DNA of 50,132 nucleotides from Hofstenia miamia. Taxonomy: Eukaryota; Xenacoelomorpha; Acoela; Hofsteniidae. Location of the stretch: contig CABFPE010000348.1 in assembly GCA_900660155.1 (NCBI GenBank), positions 263,651-313,782 on the forward strand, read 5' to 3'. Position 1 is the first letter of the stretch. Each line of letters starts with the position of its first letter. Positions 34,218 to 45,884 of the stretch are shown piece after piece. Under the pieces are notes generated by a model. That model ran no database searches, was not told the DNA's origin, and worked only from the letters and a program-made list of their open reading frames with translations. A program made the position numbers and the translations under genes.

Positions 34218-35935
34218 TTATATTTCTGTAGAAATTTTTTAGTAATTATAAGGGGACCAAGCGCCATTTTTTCAATTTTGCATAGAAAACCGTGAATTGA
34301 GCATATATGTGTTCTTGTATTATAAAATAAATAGTGGATCAATTAAAATAAGTTGTGCAAAATTTCTTCAGATTTTATGTATGGCGCTTTGTCTTTTTCA
34401 TGTTTTTTTTGTTTCTGTCCAATAACAGAATATTGATAATACTTAAAAATTGATGAATTTTAATAGGAGAAAATATTAGAAATCATTTGACTAACAAAAA
34501 CATGAATTTTCCCTCTAAAACACTTGAAAGTAAGCAATGCTGCAATCCCCTGATTTAACCATCCAACATGTTGAAATTATTTATTTAGTTAAATTTTCCC
34601 GCCATCCCAAAACGGAAAAAAATTATATAGATTGTTATTGCAGTGCCTTAAATGAAAGCACATGTTTTATGATCAGTGAACTCCTCTAAATCTTGTTTAA
34701 AAATGAAAAAGCCCAAGGGAAATGTAATACAAATAATTTTAATTAATTTTTGAGTTTACAAGAACTGATGTTTTAATTTTGTTTACTACACATTTGTCAA
34801 CGGTTTTTTGTCTTTATTTAGTGCTTGAAAGGTTAATGTAGCTTTGTACTTATAGATTTATGAAATGAATTGTTCAACCCTATTCAGTTATGTATATAAT
34901 AAATTTGATGTTTTACACTGATAAAAACTTACCTTACAGCCAGTTTATGCGCTTCAAACGTGTAAAAATATTTACGTATAATGAAAATGAAGTTTATTTT
35001 AACAAAATGGGATACAATATTTTTTACTGACAAACCACCAATATAAATTTTTTGTATATTGACAAAGCCGCAAAAATCGGTGAAAGCGCCAAAATATAAA
35101 TGGAAAAGTGACAAAGCGCCCAACATAAATGGACACAAGTGACAAAGCGCTTGATACAAGTATATGTATATATATATTTTTTTTTCTTGAAATAGGTATT
35201 TGCAAATTTTCCCATAGCGAATTTAATATTCCACTTCTTAAGTGTCTTTGTGAAAGTTAGTTTACAAAAAGTAAATATTTCAAAATTTATGTTTTCTTAA
35301 ATTTGCAAAATATAAGTATTCCAAAAAATTTCACATTAGGTTCTTAATCAAAGTCAATGTGGCTGCAAACTAGAATCTGTTTGTTCAAGCCAGGCCAACT
35401 TCCAGATCTGATGCATTGTATTAGATTATTATAGGAATTCAGGCTCTAGCTTCATTAATTCTGAATCCACATCCTTTAACCAACTTTGATGCTTATGACT
35501 TTGTCCAAGAACATTATGAAATGAATAAGCATTTTCACTGAAATATAAATAATTTTCTTAAGGAAATTTCCTTTATTCTACGACAATACCAATGTATTGT
35601 TGATTTTTTTTCTAGAAGTTTTTAAATTTTAGCTCAAAAGATTTTTCCATGTAAGAAAGTATTGCTTAAATCAATAAAAGCCAAACTGCTTCTAATAATC
35701 ATTGTATAACAAACTATTTTAAGCATTGATTCACACAGGAACACAGAATACGAAAAATCACAAATTACAGCAATTTAAATCCATTTGCATTGAGTTGATA
35801 AGCACCAAGATTGCAGTCATCTTCCTCACAATTTTGGAATAAAAATATTAGCAAAACCTAATCACGGGTGAAACAATTCATATAATATTTTAAGGTTAAG
35901 TTTTGGTTCCGTTTCATTACAAGTTGTGAAATTAT
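34216..35935. other. AT-rich stretch; no exon recognised
   Basis: Downstream exons of the PAN-TSP1 gene would be expected here or beyond, but none could be read. A near-direct repeat (GTGACAAAGCGCC / GTGACAAAGCGCT) lies at 35107-35152. Otherwise featureless. Confidence 0.35.
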
Positions 35936-35943
35936 AAAGCAAT
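35936..35943. repeat. target-site duplication AAAGCAAT (left)
   Basis: Matches AAAACAAT at 38572-38579 in 7 of 8 positions, flanking the element 35944-38571. Confidence 0.65.
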
Positions 35944-36982
35944 CAGTGGCGGATCCAATCGGGGAAAGGGCGGTATGCATTAGCCAAAAATGAAAAATAT
36001 TGCCTCATAACTTTGATTTTTTCGGAACTCAGAAGCACTGTTTCATCAAAAACTTCTTATCTTAAAGCGAGAATTCCCTCCTCTAAAGAATAAATGATAT
36101 CAAAATCGATTACCTATATTATATAAGTACACTAAGTGCAATAGTCTGCTTTAGACAAACCAATTTAATAGATATGCAATCATGGGCATCTGAATACAGT
36201 GACATTGAGATGTACATGGTTCAAATTTTCCAAAGGAATATGCAAAATCTTCTTCTTAAGGATGTTGGCCAATGCTTATAATGGATCTGTGAGATCATAT
36301 TTTCAACCCTATTTTTTTGGACTTGTTTACAATGTCGTTTATTGGAAGGAGGTTGAAAATGGCACCCCTATTTATTTTATTAATAATGATCCAATTGCCT
36401 TCAAATTTGGCATGTAGCCTCTCTTAACATAAAATCAAATACCTATAGTGGTGTTGCATACTGTTAGCGTATTTCTTGCTGAGGTCAGCGTTGTTCAACA
36501 TGAGGTCAGCAAAACAGATCATTTCTTATATGGTCACACAGATAAAATGAATCACGAAATTTTGTCCAATTTTTACTTGTGATACAAATTGTACTATAAA
36601 ATACATATATTCACGTTTTAGTACATATATTGTTACACCGAAATGAATCATAGGTATGTTTGTGCTATCTACTGACAAACTATACATAAAACTTTTTGAA
36701 CAAAGATATCGACACATTTTTTTCAGGACATGGAAAAAAACTAAATTTCACGATATGAAGATTTTCTCTGATCCTACAGCTAATCTAAATTTTAATTTTT
36801 TTAGATACATGTCTCCCAATAAAAATAGGGTTAATGAGTACTCTCAAAAGAATTACACATCAAAACATTTAAAATATATGTAATATAATTTAATGATTCC
36901 ACACACATTTTTAAAAATATAAGCGGACAAGAATGTCAGCTGGAGTCTAAATCAACCTTTCATAATAGAAGAAATGTAATCT

Positions 36983-37197
36983 CAGGCCCGTGGGTTGCAT
37001 TTGAAAATTAAGGGGCCATGGCCCTGCAAAGTTCAATAAATATATCATAGTTTTACTCATATGAAATAGTTTCACACTTAGTTACAGATTATTAGAATTA
37101 ATACTATGGAGGTTTGTACACAGGGTGCCAAGAGGAAAGGGGGCGCAGTGGCCCAACAGGGAGGGTCATGACCCCCCTGGCCCTTCCCTAGCCACTG
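36983..37197. mobile_element. hAT-like MITE, 215 bp
   Basis: Starts CAGGCCCGTGGG, ends (reverse complement) CAGTGGCTAGGG. Flanked by TGTAATCT (36975-36982) and TGTAATCC (37198-37205), 7 of 8 identical. GC-rich ends with GGGGCC/GGGCC tracts; the TIR match itself is weak beyond CAG and GGG. No coding. Confidence 0.6.
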
Positions 37198-37257
37198 TGT
37201 AATCCTGATTGAATAGCTAAAAATATAGGCAACAACTACAAAGACAACGCTGACTAT

Positions 37258-37492
37258 CAAGGGGCATACACAGAATTTTCTGACGGGGGACATTTTAGTC
37301 ATAGCCAAGAACAGAGCGAAGCCCACGAAATTTTTTGAAAATTTTGAGAAAATTGTGCTTAAAAACGCATTTCAGGATCTTAGATTTTAAATTTTTCTAT
37401 TTTTTTAAGAAAACTTTTTAATTTAACCAGTCAAAATCAGTTTTGAAGACTCACGGTAGAAATTCTACATGTCCCCCTCGGGTATTCCACTA
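37258..37492. mobile_element. hAT-like MITE, 235 bp, second member of the family at 10112
   Basis: Flanked by CTGACTAT (37250-37257) and CTGACGAT (37493-37500), 7 of 8 identical. Ends CAAGGGGCATAC and, inverted, TAGTGGAATAC; internal GGGGGACAT boxes near both ends are inverted. Shares sequence with 10112-10310. Confidence 0.6.
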
Positions 37493-38540
37493 CTGACGAT
37501 ATTTCTTGTTGTCCATTGAGAAATCACGTACGCAAATATTGATGATTGTGAAAATTTTCTTTTAAAACTTTTTTATCAATCGGAATCTTGACTTCGTAGA
37601 TTCATATAAATTTGTTATGCAAAACTTTCTTTTATCTGCTTGAAGTACAGCAAAGTGTTAGAAATCGACAAAAACAGTGAAGTTTGAAATGATTTGCTGC
37701 TAATGCGTTCATTTTCCGCTTACAAATAGAGTAGATTCTAGTTGACAAAATTGCTTTGAGGCGTAAGTTACCCTCTATTTCATTTCCCATTATCCAAAAA
37801 GTATGAGCCAAATATTCACTATATAAAGTATTCGACTTTTATCAACTGCATAAATTGCCATGTTTACACTTGTATAAATACAGATTCAAGCACTTGTTTT
37901 TTAAAGCTTTAGTCAATAGGCTATTTGCAAATATCTTTTTAGAATTCAATTTTTAAGAATGTTCATCATATATCTTTCTTATTTGAAAATATAAGAGTTT
38001 GCACATTTTTTTGTTATGACATACAACTTCGCCACTCCAAATTTCAAGCAATCACTAGGAAACATCTGCATTTTTGCTTTTTTCACGTAACAGGCAAATT
38101 ATGCCTTTCTTCGCACATGTTTTAAATCGAAATAGTTCAGGCGGCTTATAGAAAATTACATTCAATGCTTTTCAATTTACAAAATTTTTCACACGTTCAA
38201 TGGTGTATCCTGCCACTAAATCTGTTATCAATTTTAAAAACATGTAAGCCATGTTTTAAATAGAATCATACATAGAAGAGTATGCAATTGGTAGTCACAC
38301 TTTGATTTGAACCCCATTTATGGTCTTCGCCTTAAATTTAAATAGAAATACAATGCTTGCAACCCTTTAACAAGGAAAACAAGCAATTTTTAAAAATAAA
38401 AGCTGAGCATTATAAATAATTCGATCTTAAGTTATGTGCTCATTTACATAGAATATATAACACATTTCTTTTTAATATATAATTTTGTATGTTTTTGTCA
38501 GAAAATATGGGTGAATTGTTAAATTTTATCAGTTCATCCC

Positions 38541-38689
38541 TCCCCATCAATTTTTTCTGAATCCGCCCCTGAAAACAATAGTTAACTATCAAATGAAAAA
38601 TAGTAAGATTAGTATTATTTTTCAACCTGGATCCCCATCAATTTTTTCTGGATCCATCCCTGAAAACAATAGTTAACTATCAAATGAAA
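38541..38689. repeat. tandem duplication, 91-bp period, spanning the hAT right end
   Basis: TCCCCATCAATTTTTTCTG at 38541 recurs at 38632, with the following sequence up to GTTAACTATCAAATGAAA. The duplicated unit includes the last 31 bases of the hAT-like element and its right target duplication, so it arose after insertion. Confidence 0.85.
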
Positions 38690-39928
38690 TGATCCTTCAA
38701 ATATTCCCGCATGGTGTCCATAAATGACTCCATAAAATATCTAGTAAGCAATTATTTCCAGGTTTACTCTAGTGCATGCTATATGTTAAAGAATATGTTG
38801 TTAAATGTATATCAGTGTTAATGACAAGGATTTCTCCGTAATGCTTTATCCATTCAAATTTTGACAAGATTTTCCATAAAATGTACAAAAAAACTAGCTA
38901 AACATTCCTAAAACATTATCATCAAAGTACAACTTCATCTATATTTGCATAAAAATCATGTATATTCTTAAAGATTATGGTTATTGATAAACAAAACAAA
39001 ATGAAATGAAGAAATACAATAAATTTACAAAACACAATTATACAAAATTATGCTCAAAAGAGATAAATTTCTTTGTGGTCTAACTATTTGTAAATAAATA
39101 CGATTACACTATTGCTGTTTAGTTGAAAACTAGCACATGTAAAATCCAGTTAATTAGCTATTTCTATAACTAAGAATATACACATTTCACGTGCATTTAC
39201 GTTCTAAGAATTACATTAGTGACTATTGCATGGAATTATTTGTATTTTAAAAGTTTAAAACAATGAAAACGTCAAATCTTATGTCCCGAATAAACTTTTG
39301 ATTATACTAAAAAACTAATTTTCTTCCTGACAATTTGTGACTTTTCCTAACTCTTGTTGAAGTACATATGCCCATAATTTTGTATTCTCAAAGTAACTGC
39401 AAATTTATGAATTGCAATGCTATTCAACTGGAGCATACATGTAGTTTTCCTATTTTTCTGAAAACAAATTATTATTGTTAATGAGAGAAAAAGTAGGTAA
39501 AATTGGCAAGTAAGTTATATTTAATAACTTAGAAATGAATTTTTCTAAATTGCAAAAATTTGAAGTGGTAAAACTAATATAAATCTGATTTAAATAATTC
39601 TCATGTTTCGATTAACAATGACGTCATCTTAAATATGATGCACACATTTCTGAGCATTCTAAGTTGATTAAGAAGGCTTTGTTTGATTATCATAATCCAA
39701 TCCAAATTTAGACAGAACCGTAGATTTTCCCCATAATTTGAAAAGGTTAAAATAAATGTATATTACTAATGAAATGTGAATTTTAGGATAAAATCTTTTT
39801 GATCAACAACAAGAAAATGGTAGAAATTTATTGCAAACTTTTAAAAATTTTAAAAGTACATTTACATAAGAGGCCAATATTTTGTAATTGTTGAATGTGA
39901 TTAACACGATGAATCGAGGACTTGTAAC
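38690..39928. other. intergenic AT-rich DNA; no gene
   Basis: Lies between the convergent PAN-TSP1 and GPCR genes. No exon, repeat boundary or RNA gene recognised. Confidence 0.4.
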
Positions 39929-39934
39929 TTTATT
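39929..39934 (-). promoter_or_regulatory. putative polyadenylation signal of the GPCR gene
   Basis: AATAAA on the minus strand, about 120 bases after the receptor's stop codon. Position fits; in AT-rich DNA the motif is common by chance. Confidence 0.4.
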
Positions 39935-40054
39935 CAAATTTCTGTAAGTACGTAGTGGTTCCTATATTGTACTCTTGAAGATATACTTTCAATATTTTAA
40001 TGATCTAATATAAATATGGAGTACACATTGATAATATTTGGGCAAATGTATGAC

Positions 40055-43000
40055 TCAGAGTTTCTCTTTTCTTAAGCAAAACATTTGCAAATATGCACTT
40101 TTAAGCTTAGACCATGACATCATAAATAAATATGCATTGAGTGAGTGTGATAGAATAATAACTGTTGATGAAGCAGCCAGATATATTGCATATGGTATTG
40201 CAACAACTTCATATCTGACTAGTAGCGCCATCACTGATCTTGGAAAAGGACAAACCACTTGAAGAAGACAAGACAGCACCAATGCACGAGCGACACCTCT
40301 AAATGCAAATTTAGTGATACTTTAATTTAAATAATTATGAAATAGAGTTCTTTTCATCTTTTAACAGCAATGTGAACCTGGAGAGTCTTACTGCTTCAAC
40401 AATATAATAGTGTATATAAATAACATAGACTAAGGATAGCAATATAAGAGATAACCATGCATATACCGATTAACCATAATTCGTTCTTATGTTGAAAAAA
40501 GGCAGAGTCAATTTTCTATCAACAAAGTAGTCAAATCTTGCTCATAAAATGAACAAAGACCTTCTCGATATTTTGTTGTGAAGACATTGGATTTGTCAAA
40601 TTATGAGTTTATTTTTAACAGAGGAAGAATAGTTTATTAATCAATAGCGCATGACATTCTTGATATTTTATTGTGAAGACTTTGGATTTGTCAAACTGTG
40701 AGTTTTTTTAACAGAGGAACAAGTTTTTTAATAAATAGCGCCTATTAAAACATAAATTTTTGAATACAACTTTGAATTTACATTAAATTGCCGTGCGCGT
40801 CTCTCGCATAGTACAAAATTTGTAATTATTGCACAATTAAACTTAATGCAAATCCATTTCCAATTTTTGTTAAAATTACAGTAATTTTAGCATTGACAAA
40901 ATCTTAATATTGTATGTAACAGAAAATTGCACCATCATATTTGAAATATTTACTTGCCACAATACATAATCGAGACAAAATGATGTCTATTCCAATCCGT
41001 CTTCCTGATTTAAATTTATATTACTAAATTTAGGCTTATCCCAATTTTCTAAATTGTGTAAAGTACTTACATTAGAATTTAAGGCATTAGCCTTTTCATA
41101 CCCAGCATTTATATATAAAGTGCGATGAAATCAATCTTTTTCACTAACTTGGAACGCATAATCCTCTAAAAAATTTCAAAGTTCTACTTCAAAATAATAT
41201 TGAAATTCTGCAGGTGATTTTCATGAAATTCAATTAAAGCATATTGCAACAGCTGCTACAATATTTATAGTCTTTCTTAAAAAATCAATTGCAGCCAACA
41301 CTAGAAGTTTTCTGAGTATATTTATAATTTATCAGAAAAAACACCCAAAGCAGTTCTTGTATTGACCTGCAGCAGTGATGTCACATTATAATTCAGAATT
41401 TTTTTGTTAATCATCTAACGAATTATTTGAAAATTTGATCGTAAGAATATTACCCATCGTTGTTCTTTCTTGATTGAGAATTAAGTTTCCTTCTTACAAG
41501 AGCTAGAAGAATACCACCGTTTAAGAAAATCAAGGTCACGGATGGAATTGCCCACTCCCAGAACATCTCAATAAATGTAATAACTACTGCTTTGAGTCCC
41601 TCAATGCTTAGAATCAGACAGTAGATTTCGCCATCTATCAGAAGTTCATCGTATTTCTAAATATACAAGCTTAAGTCAATTTGAGATATTAATATCCCAA
41701 CATAAAAGCATAATGTGAAAAACACATCGAAAATTTTATCTCCATTTAAAAAATCTAACATTATACTTAGTGTAAGTCATTCGTACTTGTTATTTGTTTG
41801 GGATAAACAATATATGTATACTATTTGAATTTTAAGAGCTAAAAACATAAACTAATTCTAATATAAATTAAGATATTTCTTTATTTGTGAATGTGCACAT
41901 ATCTCACAATCTAACCTGGAAGTAAATCGGTTGATATTTTGATTGAAAATGCAACACAAACATTAAAAAAATTAAACACAGAAATTATACTAAAGTAACT
42001 TTTTATACTACTAAAGAACATTCACTGCTATCGATTTAATAAGATAGTCAAAATTTATGAGCAGTAATAAAACGGATTTAATTGCTTTAAACTTTGAGCA
42101 TTGAAGAAAATCTTAATTTTAGAATTATTGTTCAAATACAAAGATTTCAAATATCTAGTGAAAAGAATAAAAAAACGGTGAAGATAATGTAAAACATGTA
42201 ACTAGATAAAATATAAATTTTACTCCTTAGTGCAATGTTCAAAATTTGAATTTTTCTGGGTATATATGAAACAGGGACGTAGACATGATTTTGAAATGGG
42301 GGCTAAATTGAAAGGGTAACTTCGCAATTCAAAAATCCCTTTGACTATGCCTCTGATGTGAAGCATTAAAAGCATTATAATGGAAATTTAGAAAAAATGT
42401 ATTATAAATTAGAATAAAGCAAAGCATACAAAATAAACAGGAACTTCTATTAAGATGCTGATAATCCAAGACAATGTCATGAGGATCACAACAGCTTTTC
42501 TTGAAAACGCTTGAAATTTAAGTGGAAATGTGAGCAGAAGAAATCTTTCAAAAGCAAAGATCATCAGAGATAAATTGCTTACGCTAAAATATCTACTTCA
42601 GTAACATGTAGCATAGATTTTTAAAAATAGCAAATTTTTATTATTTATTTGGAAAATCTTTTCAAAAATAATTCACGAAGGCATTTAAAATAAAAGGCGT
42701 GATATCCTAGATCAACCATTCGGTTTATACATTCAGTAGTGTTGATATTTTTAAACATTTTTTGAAAGGCTTTGGAAATTATTAAAATGTTCTCCGTCAG
42801 AAAACCCTGTGTACGTCCCAGCCCACCATGCATTGTTCCTTTGATTGACGCAAGTATCTGCCACAATATATTCTCGGAAATCTTAAGTGTTTTTCAACAA
42901 AATATCCGATTTTTAAGAAACGCTTAAGTTTTTCAATTGCTATTGTTCGGCATATAAGGCGGTCTAAGACCCAAAAGGCAAAACTCACCTACGCTATTTT

Positions 43001-43544
43001 GCTGTCTGTAGAGAACACAATAAAGTTAATTGAAACCCACCCTGCTTAAAGTCAGAGACTAGTTTACGAACGAGATGAACATTGCAAAAAAGTTAACTTG
43101 GCATAATGTTTGAAACTGTGATATTTTCCTTTTTGCTACAATAATAAGGTTTATCATGTATCTTATGTGTTAATCAAATCGATAAATGTTATCAATATAT
43201 AAGCAATAATTCATTTAATATTATCAAAAGTATCCCAATATGTGAGAAGACATTACAAACCTGTATGTTACATGAACGAGATAACCAATAGGCTGACAGT
43301 ATCTGATCTTTCCATTGCTCAGCATATACAGGTATGTCCAATATATACTTGTATTTGCAGCTGAACCGATATCTGCCAATAAAATATTGACGATATAAGC
43401 CACAAACGGTATTTGAATTAATTTTGAATGGGCTAAAACATATAGGGCAAGGAGATTGCTGACAACACCAATAAACGCAATCACAATATTTACTCTGGAA
43501 ATGACAACTTTGAGGAAATAATAATCTTCTGTGGAATTAGACAT
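40055..43544 (-). CDS. rhodopsin-family (class A) G protein-coupled receptor, four coding exons, 294 aa
   Basis: Exons (minus): 43544-43261, 42583-42430, 41656-41454, 40298-40055. Borders are CAG|GTTTGT...TTTTAG, TTT|GTATGC...ATTTAG and GG|GTAATA...ATTTAG; phases 2, 0 and 2 agree, and the 885-base sum is 294 codons plus stop. The protein has an extracellular N-terminus with glycosylation site NST (3-5), TM1 with Asn30, TM2 with Asp58 in NILLAD, Cys83 before TM3 and Cys159 in the second loop (the expected disulphide), an ERF motif (107-109) where DRY is usual, Trp134 in TM4, Pro184 in TM5, CPFP (230-233) for CWxP in TM6, and NAYLF (268-272) for NPxxY in TM7. The short C-tail with Cys288 ends in KEKL. 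Ligand and subfamily are not identifiable. All exons are open and unbroken. Splice sites are inferred by eye. Confidence 0.88.
40299..41453 (-). other. intron 3 of the GPCR gene
   Basis: 1155 bases, GTAATA to ATTTAG, between the TM5 and TM6-TM7 exons. Holds the tandem duplication at 40561-40742; otherwise AT-rich. Confidence 0.8.
40561..40742. repeat. tandem duplication of about 95 bp in GPCR intron 3
   Basis: Units 40561-40655 and 40656-40742 share GATATTTT.TTGTGAAGAC, GGATTTGTCAAA, TTTAACAGAGGAA and AATAGCGC. They differ at several positions, so the duplication is not recent. Confidence 0.8.
41657..42429 (-). other. intron 2 of the GPCR gene
   Basis: 773 bases, GTATGC to ATTTAG, between the TM4 and TM5 exons; carries the MITE at 42272-42355. 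Confidence 0.8.
42272..42355. mobile_element. 84-bp hAT-like MITE in GPCR intron 2
   Basis: Ends CAGGGACGTAGAC and, inverted, CAGAGGCATAGTC (9 of 13 match). Flanks ATATGAAA (42264-42271) and ATGTGAAG (42356-42363) agree in 6 of 8 positions. Confidence 0.55.
42584..43260 (-). other. intron 1 of the GPCR gene
   Basis: 677 bases, GTTTGT to TTTTAG, splitting the TM3 region. Open frames at 42645-42988 (minus) have no domain and are treated as chance. Confidence 0.8.
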
Positions 43545-43576
43545 TGCTTAAAAATAATTGATTTCAAAAGCGCATG

Positions 43577-43578
43577 CT
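43577..43578 (-). promoter_or_regulatory. putative splice acceptor in the GPCR 5' UTR
   Basis: TTTATATTTTAG on the minus strand ends 32 bases before the start codon. It could be the end of a 5' UTR intron or a spliced-leader trans-splice site. Confidence 0.4.
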
Positions 43579-44044
43579 AAAATATAAATACAATTAATAG
43601 CCAATCAGAACGCAGACATTTTTTTGAAAATGTGATTGACCAAATTATTTTTTAAGTTGTCCCTCTGTTATGCGCACATAAATCCAGTTTCATAAAGTTT
43701 ACCACTTTGCTTTTACACAAAAAACCGGATTCCTACATTACGTTTTTCTATATTTTCAAATGCATTGTTATTATTTCACAAATAATCCAAATATTGCACT
43801 GCTCATTAGTTTTATATGCTCTTTAATTTTTAAAAGAGTTAAATATATGCTGTCTAATTTAGCAAGATGTAAATGCACCTAGCAAATGTTGTGAAATTGT
43901 AGGCACGGCCTTTATAAATAAATGCCCAATTCAGCCCATCTTACGATCATTTTAAGATGCCTGACAAAAAATTTCTAAAATCAACGTTTGGTATGTTTAA
44001 AACTTCTAATAACACCTACATACTGAAATTGAAAAAACTTGGTA
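43579..44044. other. AT-rich sequence upstream of the GPCR gene; no gene
   Basis: No core promoter motif can be picked out with confidence. Its part from 43938 is repeated in the misplaced copy at 45443. Confidence 0.35.
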
Positions 44045-44480
44045 CAGAGCATCTTCGATTATCCGCCCTACAAGTGACAGAGAATCCAAAAATTTTTTCC
44101 GGAAAATCGAAAATTCACTATAATCGAAATTGTTGAATGAGTTACTCGATTAAGATTTTCGTACACAGTGGAGAGGGTTTGGTTCTGCACAAACGCCCAA
44201 AAAACATGTTTCTTCCATAAGAAACGAAACGAAAAATCTTCGGCAATATAATAGTTTAGTTTTTAGCGTTGTGCAGAATTAATGCAGATGGTATACTGAA
44301 TCACAGAAGTACATTTTTGGTGGTAATTGAATTGTGTTATTTTCATATTTTGGTGTGGCACAACGCAAAAGTACCGAAGATTTTTTATAGGCATTGCAGT
44401 AAAAGATGATGTAACATTTTATACAGTCCGGATAATCGAATTCCGGATAAACGGAGGTCCGGATAAGCAACGATTTACTG
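44045..44480. mobile_element. pogo/Tigger-like MITE, 436 bp
   Basis: Left end CAGAGCATCTTCGATTATCC, right end (inverted) CAGTAAATCGTTGCTTATCC, each flanked by TA (44043-44044 and 44481-44482), the pogo target. The right side holds several GGATAA boxes (TCCGGATAATCGAATTCCGG region), and internal TCGATTA/TAATCGA repeats are typical of this group. No transposase; non-autonomous. Confidence 0.75.
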
Positions 44481-44482
44481 TA

Positions 44483-45417
44483 GTAGTAGCAATAAATGGA
44501 TTTATTATCAATGTAAGTCAATGCTAAATACAAAATTTGTATAAATTCTTGGTACATAGATATGTAATTAAATATAAATTATATTAATTGTAGAAAAAAT
44601 CCAAAATTGCATTCTTGCAACTAGAACACAAAAAGATGAAAAATTTAAAACAACTTTGATTTTCTTTAGTACAATTGGCAGTAGAAAATTTTCAAAATAG
44701 TTTTCGTAAGTTTCTTTTAACTTAACACTTAAATGGTCTTCAAAGAAGCCTGTCTTTAAATGCATATAGGTTGCCATAGAAACAATCCTATTAAAATAGA
44801 TGAATTTGAATCTTATATGAGTATATGATACTAATATAATTTCAAAATGAAATTATATTTTTCAACATATTCCTTATAAATTACACTGTAGTTGGGTGGA
44901 ATTCAGTGCACGGTTGGTTAATAGTACGATATTTTTAAAATTTGACTAAAATTTTGTCAATACATCTGTCTAGGACAGGTCTATGTCCACCTCTATCTTA
45001 GATAACAATTGGGTTGTATTTTCCCCATAATAATTTAAGGGCAAATGAAATGAGTGGGTTTACCATTTTAGACAAATTTACGTTTTTAAGTAGCATGTAG
45101 GATTTACATGTGTATATTGTTTTTCTAAGTGAGACTATGAGTAATGAATTCTTTCAGAACTTATCATAAATTTGAACTACACCAAGTCAGCATAAATTGC
45201 TTCATAGAGAATATAGAAGCAAGAAAAATAAGTGTTCATTATTTATCCGTATATTTTAATTATAGATTTTTAAATTTTATCATGTTTCCTAAAGAGACAT
45301 CTTACAAGAAAAGCTGCTCTGTGGTTATAGGAATTTTGAATTTTAGAATTTCAGCAGCCTAAGGCATCCAATACATTTAAGTTCAATAAAATCCCTGTTC
45401 TGGTGCAATCCTGAGAA
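44483..45417. other. AT-rich stretch without recognisable gene
   Basis: Open frames up to 72 codons only; no domain recognised. Confidence 0.4.
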
Positions 45418-45442
45418 TACTCTGCGAATTCCAATTATATAN

Positions 45443-45861
45443 ATCTTACGATCATTTTAAGATGCCTGACAAAAAATTTCTAAAATCAACGTTTGGTATG
45501 TTTAAAACTTCTAATAACACCTACATACTGAAATTGAAAAAACTTGGTACAGAGCATCTTCGATTATCCGCCCTACAAGTGACAGAGAATCCAAAAATTT
45601 TTTCCGGAAAATCGAAAATTCACTATAATCGAAATTGTTGAATGAGTTACTCGATTAAGATTTTCGTACACAGTGGAGAGGGTTTGGTTCTGCACAAACG
45701 CCCAAAAAACATGTTTCTTCCATAAGAAACGAAACGAAAAATCTTCGGCAATATAATAGTTTAGTTTTTAGCGTTGTGCAGAATTAATGCAGATGGTATA
45801 CTGAATCACAGAAGTACATTTTTGGTGGTAATTGAATTGTGTTATTTTCATATTTTGGTGT
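45443..45861. repeat. 419-bp exact copy of 43938-44356 between two single-N joins (misplaced contig)
   Basis: Bounded by N at 45442 and 45862 and matching 43938-44356 base for base as far as I can read. The sequences outside the two Ns overlap each other by 24 bases (45418-45441 and 45863-45886), showing that the copy was wedged into a contig overlap. Contains most of the pogo-like MITE. Confidence 0.9.
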
Positions 45862-45880
45862 NTACTCTGCGAATTCCAAT

Positions 45881-45884
<4 letters not shown>

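Larger units (their letters stand above)
35944..38571. mobile_element. hAT-like non-autonomous element, 2.6 kb, containing two further insertions
   Basis: Left end CAGTGGCGGATCCA; right end (reverse complement of 38558-38571) CAGGGGCGGATTCA, 12 of 14 matching. Flanked by 8-bp duplications AAAGCAAT/AAAACAAT (7 of 8). No transposase is readable. Two smaller elements with their own near-perfect 8-bp duplications sit inside (36983-37197 and 37258-37492), so without them it is about 2.2 kb. The alternative pairing of the left end with the inverted CAGTGG at 37197 is rejected because that end has its own duplication. Confidence 0.65.

Noticed and set aside
34052-34342. 96-codon minus-strand frame rich in Tyr and Ile
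   Set aside because: It is a translation of the (TA)n compound microsatellite.
35944-37197. Pairing the CAGTGG end at 35944 with the inverted CAGTGG at 37197 as one element
   Set aside because: Flanking octamers do not match; 37197 instead pairs with 36983 (TGTAATCT/TGTAATCC) and 35944 with 38571.
42645-42988. Two overlapping minus-strand frames in GPCR intron 1
   Set aside because: They lack a domain and lie between exons whose phases already match; treated as chance.
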